Below, piece after piece: positions 47,001 to 57,551 of a stretch of 64,000 bases of DNA. The position numbers were made by a program, and so were the translations under genes. The DNA is from Henckelia pumila (Eukaryota; Streptophyta; Magnoliopsida; Lamiales; Gesneriaceae): the NCBI RefSeq assembly GCF_033568475.1, contig NC_133122.1, forward strand, positions 165,628,130-165,692,129. The letters run 5' to 3'. Below the pieces are notes generated by a model, which searched no databases, was not told where the DNA came from, and saw nothing but the letters and a program-made list of their open reading frames with translations. How positions within the stretch are numbered: position 1 is the stretch's first letter; every line of letters starts with the position of its first letter.

Positions 47001-48250
47001 TCTATTACTGCTTTTCGTACGGAATGAATTCCAGACTCGACCCGATGTTGAGAAGTTGGTCAGAAAGAATTTCAGATTGTTTTGCATTGTCGCAGTTTAT
47101 CCGTGTAGAATAGAATTGGGAGTGTTCGGCATGTGGTCACAGAGGTATAGAACTGTCTGGATTGGAGATGATATCTAATTATAATCGAGATATTGCTGTA
47201 GTCTGCTTCTGTTTCCGTGCAGAATGTATTTCAGACACGACACTATGATTGGGATTGTTGTCAGAAGAATTTTCAGATAGTTGACCTGTCAAGTCTGTTC
47301 TTTCAGAATGAGATTTTGAGTTAACTCTCACCTTGAACTCAGTCTTTAAGAGACTTTTGTTATTGAATTATAATTGAGTTCAGTTTATTACCCTCAGAAC
47401 GACGGACAGCCAAGAATAAACGATATAAACTTTAAGAGGATATGCGGAGCTGTAGTGCTTGATTTTGGCACTAGCTGGATAGATTTCTTATATTTTGTGA
47501 AGTTTCTGTACAACATCTATCAGACGAGTATCTTGATATCAATTTTTGTTAATGAGTTGTATGAGAAAAAACGAGAATCTCGATTGAATTGTGATGATTT
47601 TCTGAGTTCCCTGACTTGGGATCAGATTTGATTCGAGGTTTGATAGACGGATGGAGATTCCTGTCTATGATGAAGACGATTAGAGAAGAAGGATGAACGA
47701 ATTTTTCGGTTTCCGACGCAGACCTTTGTACTTTTGTTCAGGGAGACCGAGTAATTCAGAAGATTCCTCCTTTTCGAGGCTGTGGCGGTTATGATAAGGG
47801 AGAGAAATGTCTCGATAAACTCACGGGTTCCTTTGAGATTCTAGAGGAGATAGGCGATCTCGCCTACCGACTTTTACTCCTTCAATTCTCCTTGTTTCCA
47901 TCACTTTGTTTCTCCGTATTCTTTGGGTATTCTCGACGTTCTTCACGTCTTTTGTTACCAAATTCGCAAATTTCTTTGAGGTTGAGACGAGAATTGATGA
48001 GTCGCCAGCTTTGTTGAGACGACCGATTCAGAGTTGACCAAACATAGCAACAACTCTTTAGCGAGACCGATTCAGATGAGTTTGTGCAGTTGAGCCGATA
48101 CGAATTTGAAGAAACGATACAAGTAGCGGGGTTTGATTAGAACCGAGATTTCAGAGTTAATTGAAAGAAGAATTATTATAGCAGTCTTCGAACTGTATCT
48201 TGTTTTCTGAGATGGAACTGCTTTGATTTCGAGGACGAAATCGATTCTTA
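44047..48250 (+). pseudogene. ruined gag-pol region of element Z
   Basis: Only short frames are open. The clearest relic is the C-terminal integrase segment at 47374-47631 (SSVYYPQNDGQPR, then VLDFGTSWIDFLYFVKFLYN), where the usual SAYHPQTDGQ and FAYN words can be recognised. The rest is too scrambled to place. The interior is only 4.2 kb and looks much older than the LTRs. This suggests that the element was already non-autonomous when it inserted and moved using proteins from a relative. Confidence 0.7.
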
Positions 48251-48260
48251 GAGGGGGAGA
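48251..48260 (+). other. polypurine tract of element Z
   Basis: GAGGGGGAGA precedes the 3' LTR start TGTAAGGACC at 48263. Confidence 0.85.
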
Positions 48261-48262
48261 AT

Positions 48263-50277
48263 TGTAAGGACCTAAAATTAATTATTTTGGGAATTAGTGG
48301 AACCGAGATTGAATTGATTTAAATTGGAGTTTCAGGGACCGGTTTGCAATTTAGATGATTGGACTTAGTCAAAGACTTGACTTATTATTATCTACTCTAT
48401 CCTACCCATACCTCTCTCTCCCTTACCCATCACTCTCTCCTCCCCATCCCTCACGTACAGAACCGAGAAGCCTTGACCGATTTCTTCAAGATTTTCTTCC
48501 GTCCGATTCACACGATCCGACCGTCAGATTTTGATTCCGAGTTGAGTTTCACGATCTCCGCAACGAGGGCTTCATTTTGACGTAAGTTTTGCTATGATCC
48601 ACGAAATTTGAATTTTGTTGGGTTGTTAGAATTTGATAATCTTGGAGTATGTTGTTCTCGAGCTAGCATAGATCGTGTATTTGAAGTCGATTCGGAAAAA
48701 GAACGAAGTTTGGATTTTATATGATTTTTGGAGGTTAATTTCGAAAATGGGTCTTATGATCTTGGTTGGATTTGTTGTGTTTTGATGGATTGGAAGATGA
48801 TATGAGTTGTTTGGAATGGTTTGATGATGTTGATGATTTTTTGGTTTGACCGTTTATAGCCGTTATGCCGTCGAAATCGAGTTTTGGATTATTGGTTGTA
48901 TTGTTTCGGTTTGATTTCCGGGTTTGTTTGAATTAGTAGATTGATATCGAATCCGTATGTTCAACATTTTTAGATTTGGGTTGAAGGTTCGGGTTTGGAA
49001 CGAACTTGGGAGCTTTGAACCGATTCAAGAGTTGAAGACGGTATAGTATTTGAATTTATTGAGATGGCTCGACTTGTGTTGATTCTATATTGATTTGAGT
49101 TCGATTGTATTTTTCAGATTTGAAGTCCCGACGAACTTGGAAAAAGGTAAGAAGACGACAATTGAATAAATGAGACGATTAACTCGAATTTGAATTAATT
49201 CGAGTGCCCAAAAGAAATCACATACTGCATGTTATTTGTTGGTGTGAACTTGATTGATTTATTTTGATATTGCATCGCATTCATATTGAGCCAATTACCT
49301 TGGTTTTACGGGCATGAGAGGCCCAGAAGAATTAGACGTTCTGTGGACTATAGTTGAGTGACATTGGTTAGCAGATTTTTACCAATTGTCGAGAAACACT
49401 CTCTATAGGTGCCCAGAGTCTAGAGGAGTAAAATTATACACCGTCCACCTCGATCGAGAGAGTCGGTGTGTTGGTGATATTTTGTCCTCAGGATCCCAAT
49501 TGAGAAAAGAGAACTTTTACCTTGTGATTATCCAAACTTGATAATCCTTGTTTTAAAGACATGCATTGCACTTTATGCAATTGATTTGGGTTATTAATAT
49601 GCTATTGGAACTCTTGTTTGATTGTTTCATATATCGCGTTCGATATATTATTTGATATGCATATTTTGTCTCTTTTACTGTGAATTATATTCTCACCGGA
49701 TTATCCGGCTATCGTTTTGTTTGTATGTGTACTTGACGGCAGGTGGGCAGGATTGAGTCAGAAGCCGCATGACTAGATCGAGTTGGAAGTGATAGAGTGA
49801 GACACCGTCTAGAAGTTTATTCTTTTAGCAATCTTACATTATAGGGTTGATGAAATTTCATGTCTTGATTCATGTTTAGGGAACTCGAATTTATTCGATT
49901 TGTCGAATGATTATATCGTCAAATTTGTATGGTTAAATCGTTTTTGATGGTATTTCGAATCCCTTATTCCTTATATGAACTTTGGATTGGACTTTGGTTG
50001 CTGGGATTATTGATTTGAGTTTGTAAAGATGTTTTTCGTGCCCTGGATTTTCTGTAGCTCGAGAGGGCGGCGCGGGCACGCTGTTGTTCCGCGAGGAATG
50101 GGCGCGAGCGCGCTGGCTTTTGCGAGGTCCCGGCGCGGGCGCGCCTGTTTAGGCGCGGGCGCGCGACCCTACCTTTTTTTTTTTAAAAAAAAAACGTCCT
50201 TTGTTTTTAATAATGGTTCTTTTATGCTCAATTATTGTTTACCCCAAGATTAGATGATTAGAAAACGGGGTCTCACA
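48263..50277 (+). repeat. 3' LTR of element Z, full length
   Basis: It is 2,015 bp, starting TGTAAGGACC and ending GGGGTCTCACA. The 5-bp right flank is AAAGA. The left flank needed to test a duplication was lost with the 5' LTR start. Confidence 0.92.
50070..50164 (+). repeat. GC palindrome array in the 3' LTR of Z, four copies
   Basis: Copies lie at 50070-50081, 50102-50113, 50133-50144 and 50153-50164, against three in the 5' LTR of the same element. Confidence 0.9.
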
Positions 50278-50500
50278 AAAGACCTAAGTCTTTTTAAGTT
50301 CTGTTGTAAAGAATCTATTTTGAATATATTCACTTGTTTATGAGATTTCATATAAATGAAATCCTTCTGGTTCAAACTCTAGTTTGAATCCATGGTTTGT
50401 TGAAAATCTCTTTTTCAACAAATAAAAGTATAATTTAATGAATAATATAAAGTCTAAATAAAATTACCTAGGCTTTGATATCATTTTGTGAGTCATAAGG
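50278..50500 (-). other. possible 5' leader of another copia element
   Basis: On minus, TGATATCAAAGCC at about 50478-50490 resembles a tRNA-Met primer site with two changes. No LTR could be recognised next to it and it does not match the Sirevirus-like LTRs, so this is weak. Confidence 0.25.
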
Positions 50501-50731
50501 ATAAATTAATACAAAATATTAATATAAGGATAGTATAAGAAATTTTTAGTTTGGGGGACATATCATAAAATTTTTTTGTTAAATGAGAGATATAATTAAG
50601 AACGAATAAAATGTTAGTATATTTTTAGAAAAGTTTGAAAGCTTTAGGAACGTATTCGGGTTTTATCCCTTATAAAAATAATGACTACACGTCACGTCCC
50701 CTCCCTCCCCTCTGGCAAATGCTATGCTCAC

Positions 50732-50845
50732 GGCCCGGGCTATGCTGCACCGGATTTGTCTTTGATTGGATACCCGAGCCCAATGAATATGGCCCCATGC
50801 CCAATGAAATGGGCCCCAATTCACCCGGTGCACATAGCCCGGGCC
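50732..50845. repeat. GC-rich hairpin in the FatA upstream region
   Basis: GGCCCGGGCTATG(C)TGCACCGG at 50732-50753 is mirrored at 50825-50845 with one extra base. The loop holds GGCCCCATGCCC...GGGCCCC, with further short inverted sequence and TGGGCC-type words. It ends 125 bp before the FatA start codon. Confidence 0.8.
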
Positions 50846-50969
50846 CTCCCCTCTCGGCAGCATCGACGAACACAAACAAAACACTCTCAATCACACACTT
50901 TGGCATCTTTGGCATGCAATCTTGGCTAATCTCTTAAACCCCCTGCTAATCTCAGCATAAATTCCCCAA

Positions 50970-53900
50970 ATGCTGCTGCAGGGTGGGGCATTTTCGGCAT
51001 GCAATCTCGCCATAATCGAGAATCGCCGGCTCCCCGGCTGGATCTGCAACGCCGCTCCTTCGGGCCGGCTTGGGAGGGCCCACTCATCTCGGGTCATGTC
51101 TGTTGCCACTGGCGAGCAGATGAGCAAGCCGCATGCGCCGACCCACCAGCCCAGTCTCGCTAACAGGCTTCGCCTTGGCAGCTTGGCCGATGACGGCTTG
51201 TCTTACAAGGAGAAGTTCATAGTGAGGTGTTATGAAGTGGGAATCAACAAAACTGCTACTGTTGAAACCATTGCTAATCTCTTGCAGGTCTCTGTAGTTT
51301 GGATTCCATTTTCAACTTTCTCTGTTTTTTTCTCTTAGGTTTGGAGTTGTAAAGATCTCATTTTTTTTTGCTCTCAATTGGCTAAGTGTTGACGTTCTTG
51401 TTTCCCTTTTTCAGGAGATTGGTTGCAACCACGCTCAAAGCGTTGGATTTTCGACCGACGGATTTGCAACAACACTTTCGATGAGGCAATTGCATCTTAT
51501 ATGGGTGACTGCTCGGATGCACATCGAGATCTATAAATACCCTGCTTGGTAGAGTAAATTGATCTGCAATCCTAACGATCAACTTCTAAGTAGCTAATGG
51601 TCCCAAAAAAATAATAATAAATGCTAAGCAGCTTGCTGATTTATTTTCATTTTACATTGACTATTAATAAACAGGAGCGATGTTATCGAGATAGAGACTT
51701 GGTGTCAAAGTGAAGGACGTATTGGCACTAGGCGTGATTGGATTCTCAAGAATTATGCCAACGGTGAAGTCATTGGAAGAGCTACGAGGTGATATAGAAT
51801 TCAACTTGTGATGTTGTATAAACCAAAATTAAAATTTGAAATGTAGGAAAAATGACGAGAGAAGGAAGATGAAATGAATATCTTGTTGATCTTGCTTTGT
51901 GTTTATGAAATGCTCAACTCCTGTATACAACGCAAAAGTTTAAGACGCATTGATCTCACATGGTCATCGAGAAACTGATTGCTGATTTTTCCCCTGTTTT
52001 AAGCCGACTAAGATAGTGTAATTTTTTTGTAAAATATTCTGTGTGCTCCTAGCCACGTATCAATGACCTTTCAAGGAGAGCTCTAATGGCAAGAGCTGTT
52101 GTATACGGAAAAACTGGTTAAATAGTAATAATCTAGGTTTGTCTAGTATAGAAAGTCCCAATTGCTATATAATGCCATTTACTATCTTCAATCTAACTAT
52201 TTCCAGTCATGGTTTTGCCTCTTTTCATTCTCATTCTCGTTGACTAAATTACTAGAAATTTACTGTAATTTATGAGTCATTCATTTTATTGCAGCAAGTG
52301 GGTGATGATGAACCAGGACACGAGGAGGCTTCAAAAAGTCACTGATGATGTCCGTGATGAAGTTCTGTTTTATTGCCCAAAAGAACTTAGGTAAATTTCG
52401 TTTCATATTAAACGTCCTCCTTCAGTAACTGAATAATAATGTTTGTAAGTATTGAATATTAGAAATCTAAATGTGAAATTATGCCTCTTCAGTCTATCAA
52501 GGGAAGCTTTCGAAATTTTGGTATGGAAAAAATACATATTGATACCGTATAGATACCGAAAAAAAAAAAATCGATATACCGAAAAAATGCTTGTATATCG
52601 AAAACATTTCGGTACAGTATCGGTATAATTTGGTATTTTTGTACGGTATGTAAGCCCTAGGATTTAGTATCCTACAATATTTCACTTCATTGCATTCTAA
52701 ACTCATAAATTACCCGATTTTTGTTTTTGCTTCTTCCTCAGCACGTATTTAGTTGCTTGCACTTAAACTGGCCTGATGAAATTTCATAAATCTTTAAGAG
52801 CCTTAACACCCGATGGAATTTGTTACATGTTTTATTTTCATGATGTATAATATTTCTAACTTGCACCTTTAGTTTGCCCGAGTTAAACTCTTTTGATGAG
52901 AGACAATTGTGCTATTTTGTCTACCATGACATCTCACTTCCCCAACTACTAATTCTAAGTCATTTGTCATAAAACATATGTAATATATCATATGTTTGAA
53001 CTTCCTTGTTAAAATTGTTGGCCATATTTGGTATATTTACTAACCGCCTTATTAGCGGTGATTGTTTCATTGAATATCTGTGCAAACAATTTATATCGTG
53101 CCATGTTTGACTCAAACTAATGTGTTTTTTTAAAATATACCGCATCTGAACAATTGACACATTGGATTGCTGTCAGTCGCACGTGTTAATACACAACAAA
53201 GTCAACAGTTTACGTCATAACCTAGTCTTTACTCTTCCTCTACAATTGAGATGAAGGGTATTTTTGAAATTTTACATTTGGTATACCAAAAATAAATCTC
53301 TGAAACTCACCCACTTGATAATGTGATCATTCTTGTTTGTTTGTATTATTAGCTCTTTGTTTGTTTACAATTTCATCCCCTAATTGCCATTTTTTCCGTT
53401 CGACAACCTGATCATGATGAGTTCGTGTACCATTCATTGATTTGTTGTTTATGCCAGATTAGCATTTCCTGAAAAGAACAATGCTAGCCTGAAGAAAATA
53501 GCAAAACTAGATGAAGCAGCTGCATATTCCAGAGCCGGGCTCGTGGTATGATGACATAGTTTTAATTAATTGTATTTTTTCAGCTGGAGTAATAGCACAC
53601 TTTGTTTTGGCAGCCTAGACGATCTGATCTGGACATGAACCAACATGTAAACAATGTCGCCTACATTGGTTGGGTCCTTGAGGTTGGTTGGCATTCAATT
53701 CTCTTTCCCCACTTGCCTCAAATATAAATAGGACTCTTTGATAAGGTTGTGTTTGGGATTGCTTCCTAAAAGTGCTTAGCAATCCCAAACACCACCTTAG
53801 TATTCTATCAAGTTGTAACTTGCAAAATTTGGCAACTTCTCATATTTTTAGGTATGCTTTTGATACGTTGTCTTCTTTTTATAAAACACAAAGTACTTTT

Positions 53901-54394
53901 TCACTTAAAAAACTTTTTGCTCCCGTTTTTTTCTTTTACAAATAAACAATTACAATATCCCTTTTTACTAATTTTTTTTGTTTTAAAAATAAGTACTCAG
54001 GCAGATTCAAACTTGTACCATTTTATTTCTTTTTAGTTTGGCTACAGGAATTTAACTTGTACATTTAGTCATTTATCAATCTGTTGCCTCTGATATAGCA
54101 TTCATTCGTTTGTAGAGCATGCCTCAAGAGATTATTGACAGCCACGAGCTGCAAACCATAACGTTGGATTACAAGCGTGAATGTCAGCATGATGATATAG
54201 TGGATTCCCTCACGAGCCCTGAATCTGCCATGACTGAATCAGTTTCAGAGCTTCAGGGTTCAAATGGATCTCCAACTTCTGCAAACAGCGAAAATGACTG
54301 CCTCCAGTTTCTGCACTTATTGAGGTTATCAAGTGACGGTTCTGAAATAAACAGGTGTCGTACTGAGTGGAGGAAGAAACCTGCTAAAAGATGA
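50970..54394 (+). CDS. FATA: acyl-ACP thioesterase A (oleoyl-ACP hydrolase)
   Basis: Seven exons (50970-51287, 51415-51548, 51675-51788, 52295-52390, 53458-53545, 53614-53682, 54116-54394) join in frame to 365 residues with GT-AG introns. The enzyme releases oleate from oleoyl-ACP and ends plastid fatty-acid synthesis. Residues 1-65 are a plastid transit peptide followed by LANRLRLGSL. The double hotdog fold follows: SYKEKFIVRCYEVGINKTATVETIANLLQ, then the lid and substrate region WVTARMHIEIYKYPAW, then the second hotdog with DMNQHVNNVAYIGWVLE. The asparagine and histidine are active-site residues, and RECQHDD carries the conserved cysteine. All key residues are present. Wording matches FatA, not FatB. 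The C-terminal 60 residues are poorly conserved. It is a complete, apparently functional gene. The hairpin at 50732-50845 lies in its promoter or leader. Confidence 0.95.
53743..53798. repeat. 56-bp palindrome in FATA intron 6
   Basis: AAGGTTGTGTTTGGGATTGC is mirrored by AGCAATCCCAAACACCACCTT. It may be a minimal MITE remnant. A related piece (GCCCTGTTTGGGATTTTT) occurs near 54743. Confidence 0.75.
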
Positions 54395-54840
54395 GCTTCA
54401 TTACTAGCTTAGCAAAGCCTTTAGCGTATCAGCAATCATGTAAGTCTTTGCCTCCAGTTTCCCTTCTTTTTCCTTTTCGTTGCTCATATGTTTCTAGTAT
54501 TTCCTTTTGAGGGATTTTGCTTAAATTTCAGGACATCATTTAGAAGAAGATGATGGATTTGTTGTAACTTAACATGAGGATATTTATGTTTGTGAAAAAA
54601 AATAAAAGTTTGGATGATGAATTTATATTTTGCTCTGTCAAAGGACAAAGGTGTCATGCACATACATATAAATCTAACATATTCTGCTTATGATGTCCAA
54701 TTAGCTCTGGGCCAACTAAGAAGCATCCATCTTGATATTATGGCCCTGTTTGGGATTTTTTTTAAAGGAGAAACTCCAAAAGTACTTCTTAGAAGCATTC
54801 TCAAACAATACCTTGTATATACTTGCCATTGATATCCATT
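54395..54840 (+). other. FATA 3' flank
   Basis: The 3' UTR is expected here (AATAAA at about 54600). The rest is not recognised. Confidence 0.5.
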
Positions 54841-55012
54841 TAAAACAATACCTTTACTTGCCATTGATATCCATTTGCACGTGCCGAAATTTTTGGTTTT
54901 AAAATTTTTTTATCTAGAGATTATATTAAAACAATACCTTTACTTGCCATTGATATCCATTTGCACGTGCCGAAATTTTTGGTTTTAAAATTTTTTTATC
55001 TAGAGATTATAT
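54841..55012. repeat. 86-bp perfect tandem duplication
   Basis: Units 54841-54926 and 54927-55012 appear identical. A partial third copy precedes (TACTTGCCATTGATATCCAT at 54819-54838). Confidence 0.95.
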
Positions 55013-55668
55013 TAAAATCAAAAACTTTAGAAAGGATTTTTATGTGATTTTTTTAAATATGATAATGTTTTATTATTTCTATAACAATTTCTTTTGTTAA
55101 GACTTAAGAGTGGCGATCATCTATGTATTTGAAAATATAGAGAAGGGGTATTTGTTATATGAGTTATAAATTTTTTGTTTCTTTATTGTTATATGAGTTA
55201 TAATTTTTTTTAAAAATGTGTCTTTATTATATTTTTTTTATTAAATTAAAATGATGTGTATTTGTAATATGGAAAAGGTATTTTCGGTATATCAACCTTG
55301 ATTCCAAAAATAGTTATTTTAAATTTATCATGCTTTCTACGTACAATACTATAGCATGGTCATAATATATTGTATCATTTGAAGAACTTTTGATAATAAC
55401 TTTTTCTTTAATTACTTGTGAATTAATTAAGATATAAGATCGTTTTGAAGAGTATAAATAATTAACTAAAAAGTATTTGATTTTGTGATTGTGTATTGTA
55501 GATATTTCTTAATAAATGTATGTGTGTGTAAATATATATATATATTTTAAAAAAAAGTCTTACTATTGTTCTTTTTTTTTTTAGTGAAAAGATGATTTTC
55601 ATTATCACAAAGGTCGATCAAAGATTACAGCTTTTTTCAAAAACAGAGTAGCATCCTGAAATGGGAGA
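55013..55668. other. AT-rich intergenic stretch
   Basis: No gene or element was recognised. TGTGTGTGTAAATATATATA occurs near 55520. Confidence 0.5.
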
Positions 55669-56250
55669 TTACTTACATTTAAGCAGTAAACTTATCATAG
55701 CTAATTGATGAGCAACTTGGTTGACCTTTCTCGAGCAATTAATTAATGATCCAAGCCTGAACAAGCAGTTGGTATTTGCTAGGCAACAGGAATGGATCAT
55801 GCATCTTGAGCAAAGGTAGTGGAAAGTTGAATAAATTTTATCAGTTGTCAAGTGTCAACACATGAGATTCAACAATCCAATGAGACTCTTAAAGCCATAC
55901 GCACAACTTTCTTGGTGGCAACCAGTAATCAAATAAAATGAAGGGGAGAAATTTCCAAAAAGATATTTAGCAGACTCAAATAAAACATTCACCTCATTAT
56001 CACGTCCCACATGAATTCCAAACGCAAAATAATCAATCCAAAGATTCAGCGGCAGCTTTTCTTGATAAGAATCCACAGCAGCTAGCAAAAGTCACCTTCA
56101 CCATCTCCTTGGCAAAATCCTCTCCCCATATCGGTTCAAAAATATGGTTGGCGGAGTTAATCAGTCGCAAATATTATAGGATCGGAAATTCCAAGGCAGC
56201 TGCTGGAAGAGTTATTCTGTAGCTAGCGTGGGAATTCAAAACAAACCCTA
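55669..56250 (-). pseudogene. probable RNase H-like (RVT_3) relic
   Basis: On minus, frames 56088-55855 and 55851-55669 follow one another and end with a NQVAHQLA motif, which matches the end of the RNase H-like domain of plant LINEs and related host proteins. Stops occur between and before. The N-terminal aspartate motif is not clear. Weak call. Confidence 0.4.
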
Positions 56251-56942
56251 ACAACATCTTGCATGTGTAATATACGTACATGATTGCAATCTTAAGGTAA
56301 GGTTCCGATAATTGAAAATGTGAGGTTCGGGATCATACAGGGGAAATTATAAAATTGCATTTTTAACCCTTCAAATTTTGATGTTGCAGTTTTTAGTAAT
56401 TTACGTTGGTTTTATTATTATTATATATTTTTCCACCGGAATTTTGACATGACATTAGATGCTTCGATAATCTCCCGCATCACCGATATCACTTTTCGAT
56501 ATCACGTCAGCACTTTGATGAAAAATATTAAAATTAAATTATCAACTTATATCTTACTAAAACCGCAACTTGAAAATTTAAAAAATTAAAAATAAAAATG
56601 ATCAAATTACAAGACCTAATTAAATTGAAATTTCTCTGAATAATATATATCATATATAGACATAACTTCGAGGAAATCTACCAGTTTCCTTTTCAAATTC
56701 AAGAGACTTTTACGCATGCAGCTAGCTGTAAATAAAAGATCGCTTTTTTTTTTTTTTCCAAAAAAAATAAAATAAAATCATTGACATTTTCTTAAGTAAT
56801 GAAATTATTTATAATTATAGAATATGAATATTTACCTTACAATATTTTCCAAATTTAATAACTATACTGCTCACAAAACCCTCTCTATTTCGAGCTTAGG
56901 TTATACACTTTAATCGAATATTAAATTTATGCAAGAGAATAA
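56251..56942. other. AT-rich intergenic stretch
   Basis: The AATTGAAAATGTGAGG... to ACCTAATTAAATTGAAATTT segment (about 56310-56640) has the style of a small MULE remnant (words such as TTTTAGTAATTTACG), but I could not find both ends. Otherwise nothing. Confidence 0.35.
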
Positions 56943-56950
56943 TATAAATA
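56943..56950 (+). promoter_or_regulatory. TATA box of the HIPP-like gene
   Basis: TATAAATA lies 68 bp before the start codon. Confidence 0.5.
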
Positions 56951-57017
56951 GACTCTGACCATTATTATTATATATACTACGTACATCAAAGATTTAATAA
57001 TATCTTGAGTCACGTAC

Positions 57018-57551
57018 ATGGATTTCTCTGTTATTCGCCCAAGGCCACCTCCCAAACGACCAGAGCCACCAGCTCGAAAGCCTCCGGCGGCGGCGCCAGA
57101 AGATAAACAACCGCCGCCACCGCCGCCTGAAAGACCTCAACCCCCGCAGCCTCCGGCTCCGATGGCTATGCCGCACATGGGTCCATATATGGAAGAAATT
57201 GATAGGGTTTCACGAATGCAACGACTGAGAAACATCGAGTACACAAACGCAAGAACATGGAGAATGAACTTTGGTAATGGTCCCAACGACTATTATGATA
57301 ATAGTGACACTAATTATGGGTATCATCAGAATTATCATCCAGGTGGGGGTTACACTACTCATCATATGTTTCCGCCGCCGCCGCCGCCGCCGGATCATCA
57401 CAACCATTACAGACTCCCAGGTCCGCCGCAACGGCTTGCCCTTCCTCCGCCAGACCACAACTACGGTCCTCCAGGGCCGAGATGTTATCCGCCACCGCAC
57501 TATGGTGGCTACTTGAGTGATGAGAATCCAAACGGTTGCATCATCATGTGA
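57018..57551 (+). CDS. HIPP-like proline-rich protein with CaaX box, lacking the metal-binding domain
   Basis: Single exon of 177 residues. Residues 6-55 are basic and proline-rich (RPRPPPKRPEPPARKPP). Residues 56-105 hold MPHMGPYMEEIDRVSRMQRLRN and asparagine/tyrosine-rich sequence. Residues 110-165 are histidine/proline/glycine-rich. The end, YLSDENPNGCIIM, is the hallmark C-terminus of heavy-metal-associated isoprenylated plant proteins (HIPPs): SDENPN plus a CaaX farnesylation box (CIIM). The usual N-terminal HMA domain (MxCxxC) is absent, and none is visible upstream between the TATA box and ATG. It may be a truncated HIPP or a standalone tail. Prenylation would anchor it to membranes. 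The many histidines could bind metals. Function is inferred only. Confidence 0.7.
   Translation: MDFSVIRPRPPPKRPEPPARKPPAAAPEDKQPPPPPPERPQPPQPPAPMAMPHMGPYMEEIDRVSRMQRLRNIEYTNARTWRMNFGNGPNDYYDNSDTNYGYHQNYHPGGGYTTHHMFPPPPPPPDHHNHYRLPGPPQRLALPPPDHNYGPPGPRCYPPPHYGGYLSDENPNGCIIM

Larger units (their letters stand above)
42369..50277 (+). mobile_element. Ty3/gypsy element Z, degenerate interior, 5' LTR truncated
   Basis: Two LTR copies in direct orientation (42369-44029 and 48263-50277) flank a 4.2-kb interior with a tRNA-Met-type primer site and a polypurine tract. By eye there are about 35-40 mismatches over 1.45 kb between the LTRs (about 97 percent identity), mostly transitions. The interior keeps only relics such as an integrase piece. 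The 5' LTR lacks its first about 310 bp. The GATTTCGAGGACGAAATC phrase before the polypurine tract is common in Tekay/Del-type chromoviruses. Confidence 0.88.

Noticed and set aside
50278..50500. Considered as the missing 5' end of the minus-strand Sirevirus-like element, with Z inserted into it.
   Set aside because: The sequence next to the primer-site-like word does not match the Sirevirus-like LTR at 37505-38356, so the two parts cannot be shown to belong together. It is kept only as a weak separate feature.
57210..57500. Arginine-rich minus-strand frame opposite the HIPP-like gene (also 56994-57176).
   Set aside because: It is the antisense of proline/histidine codons in the real gene.
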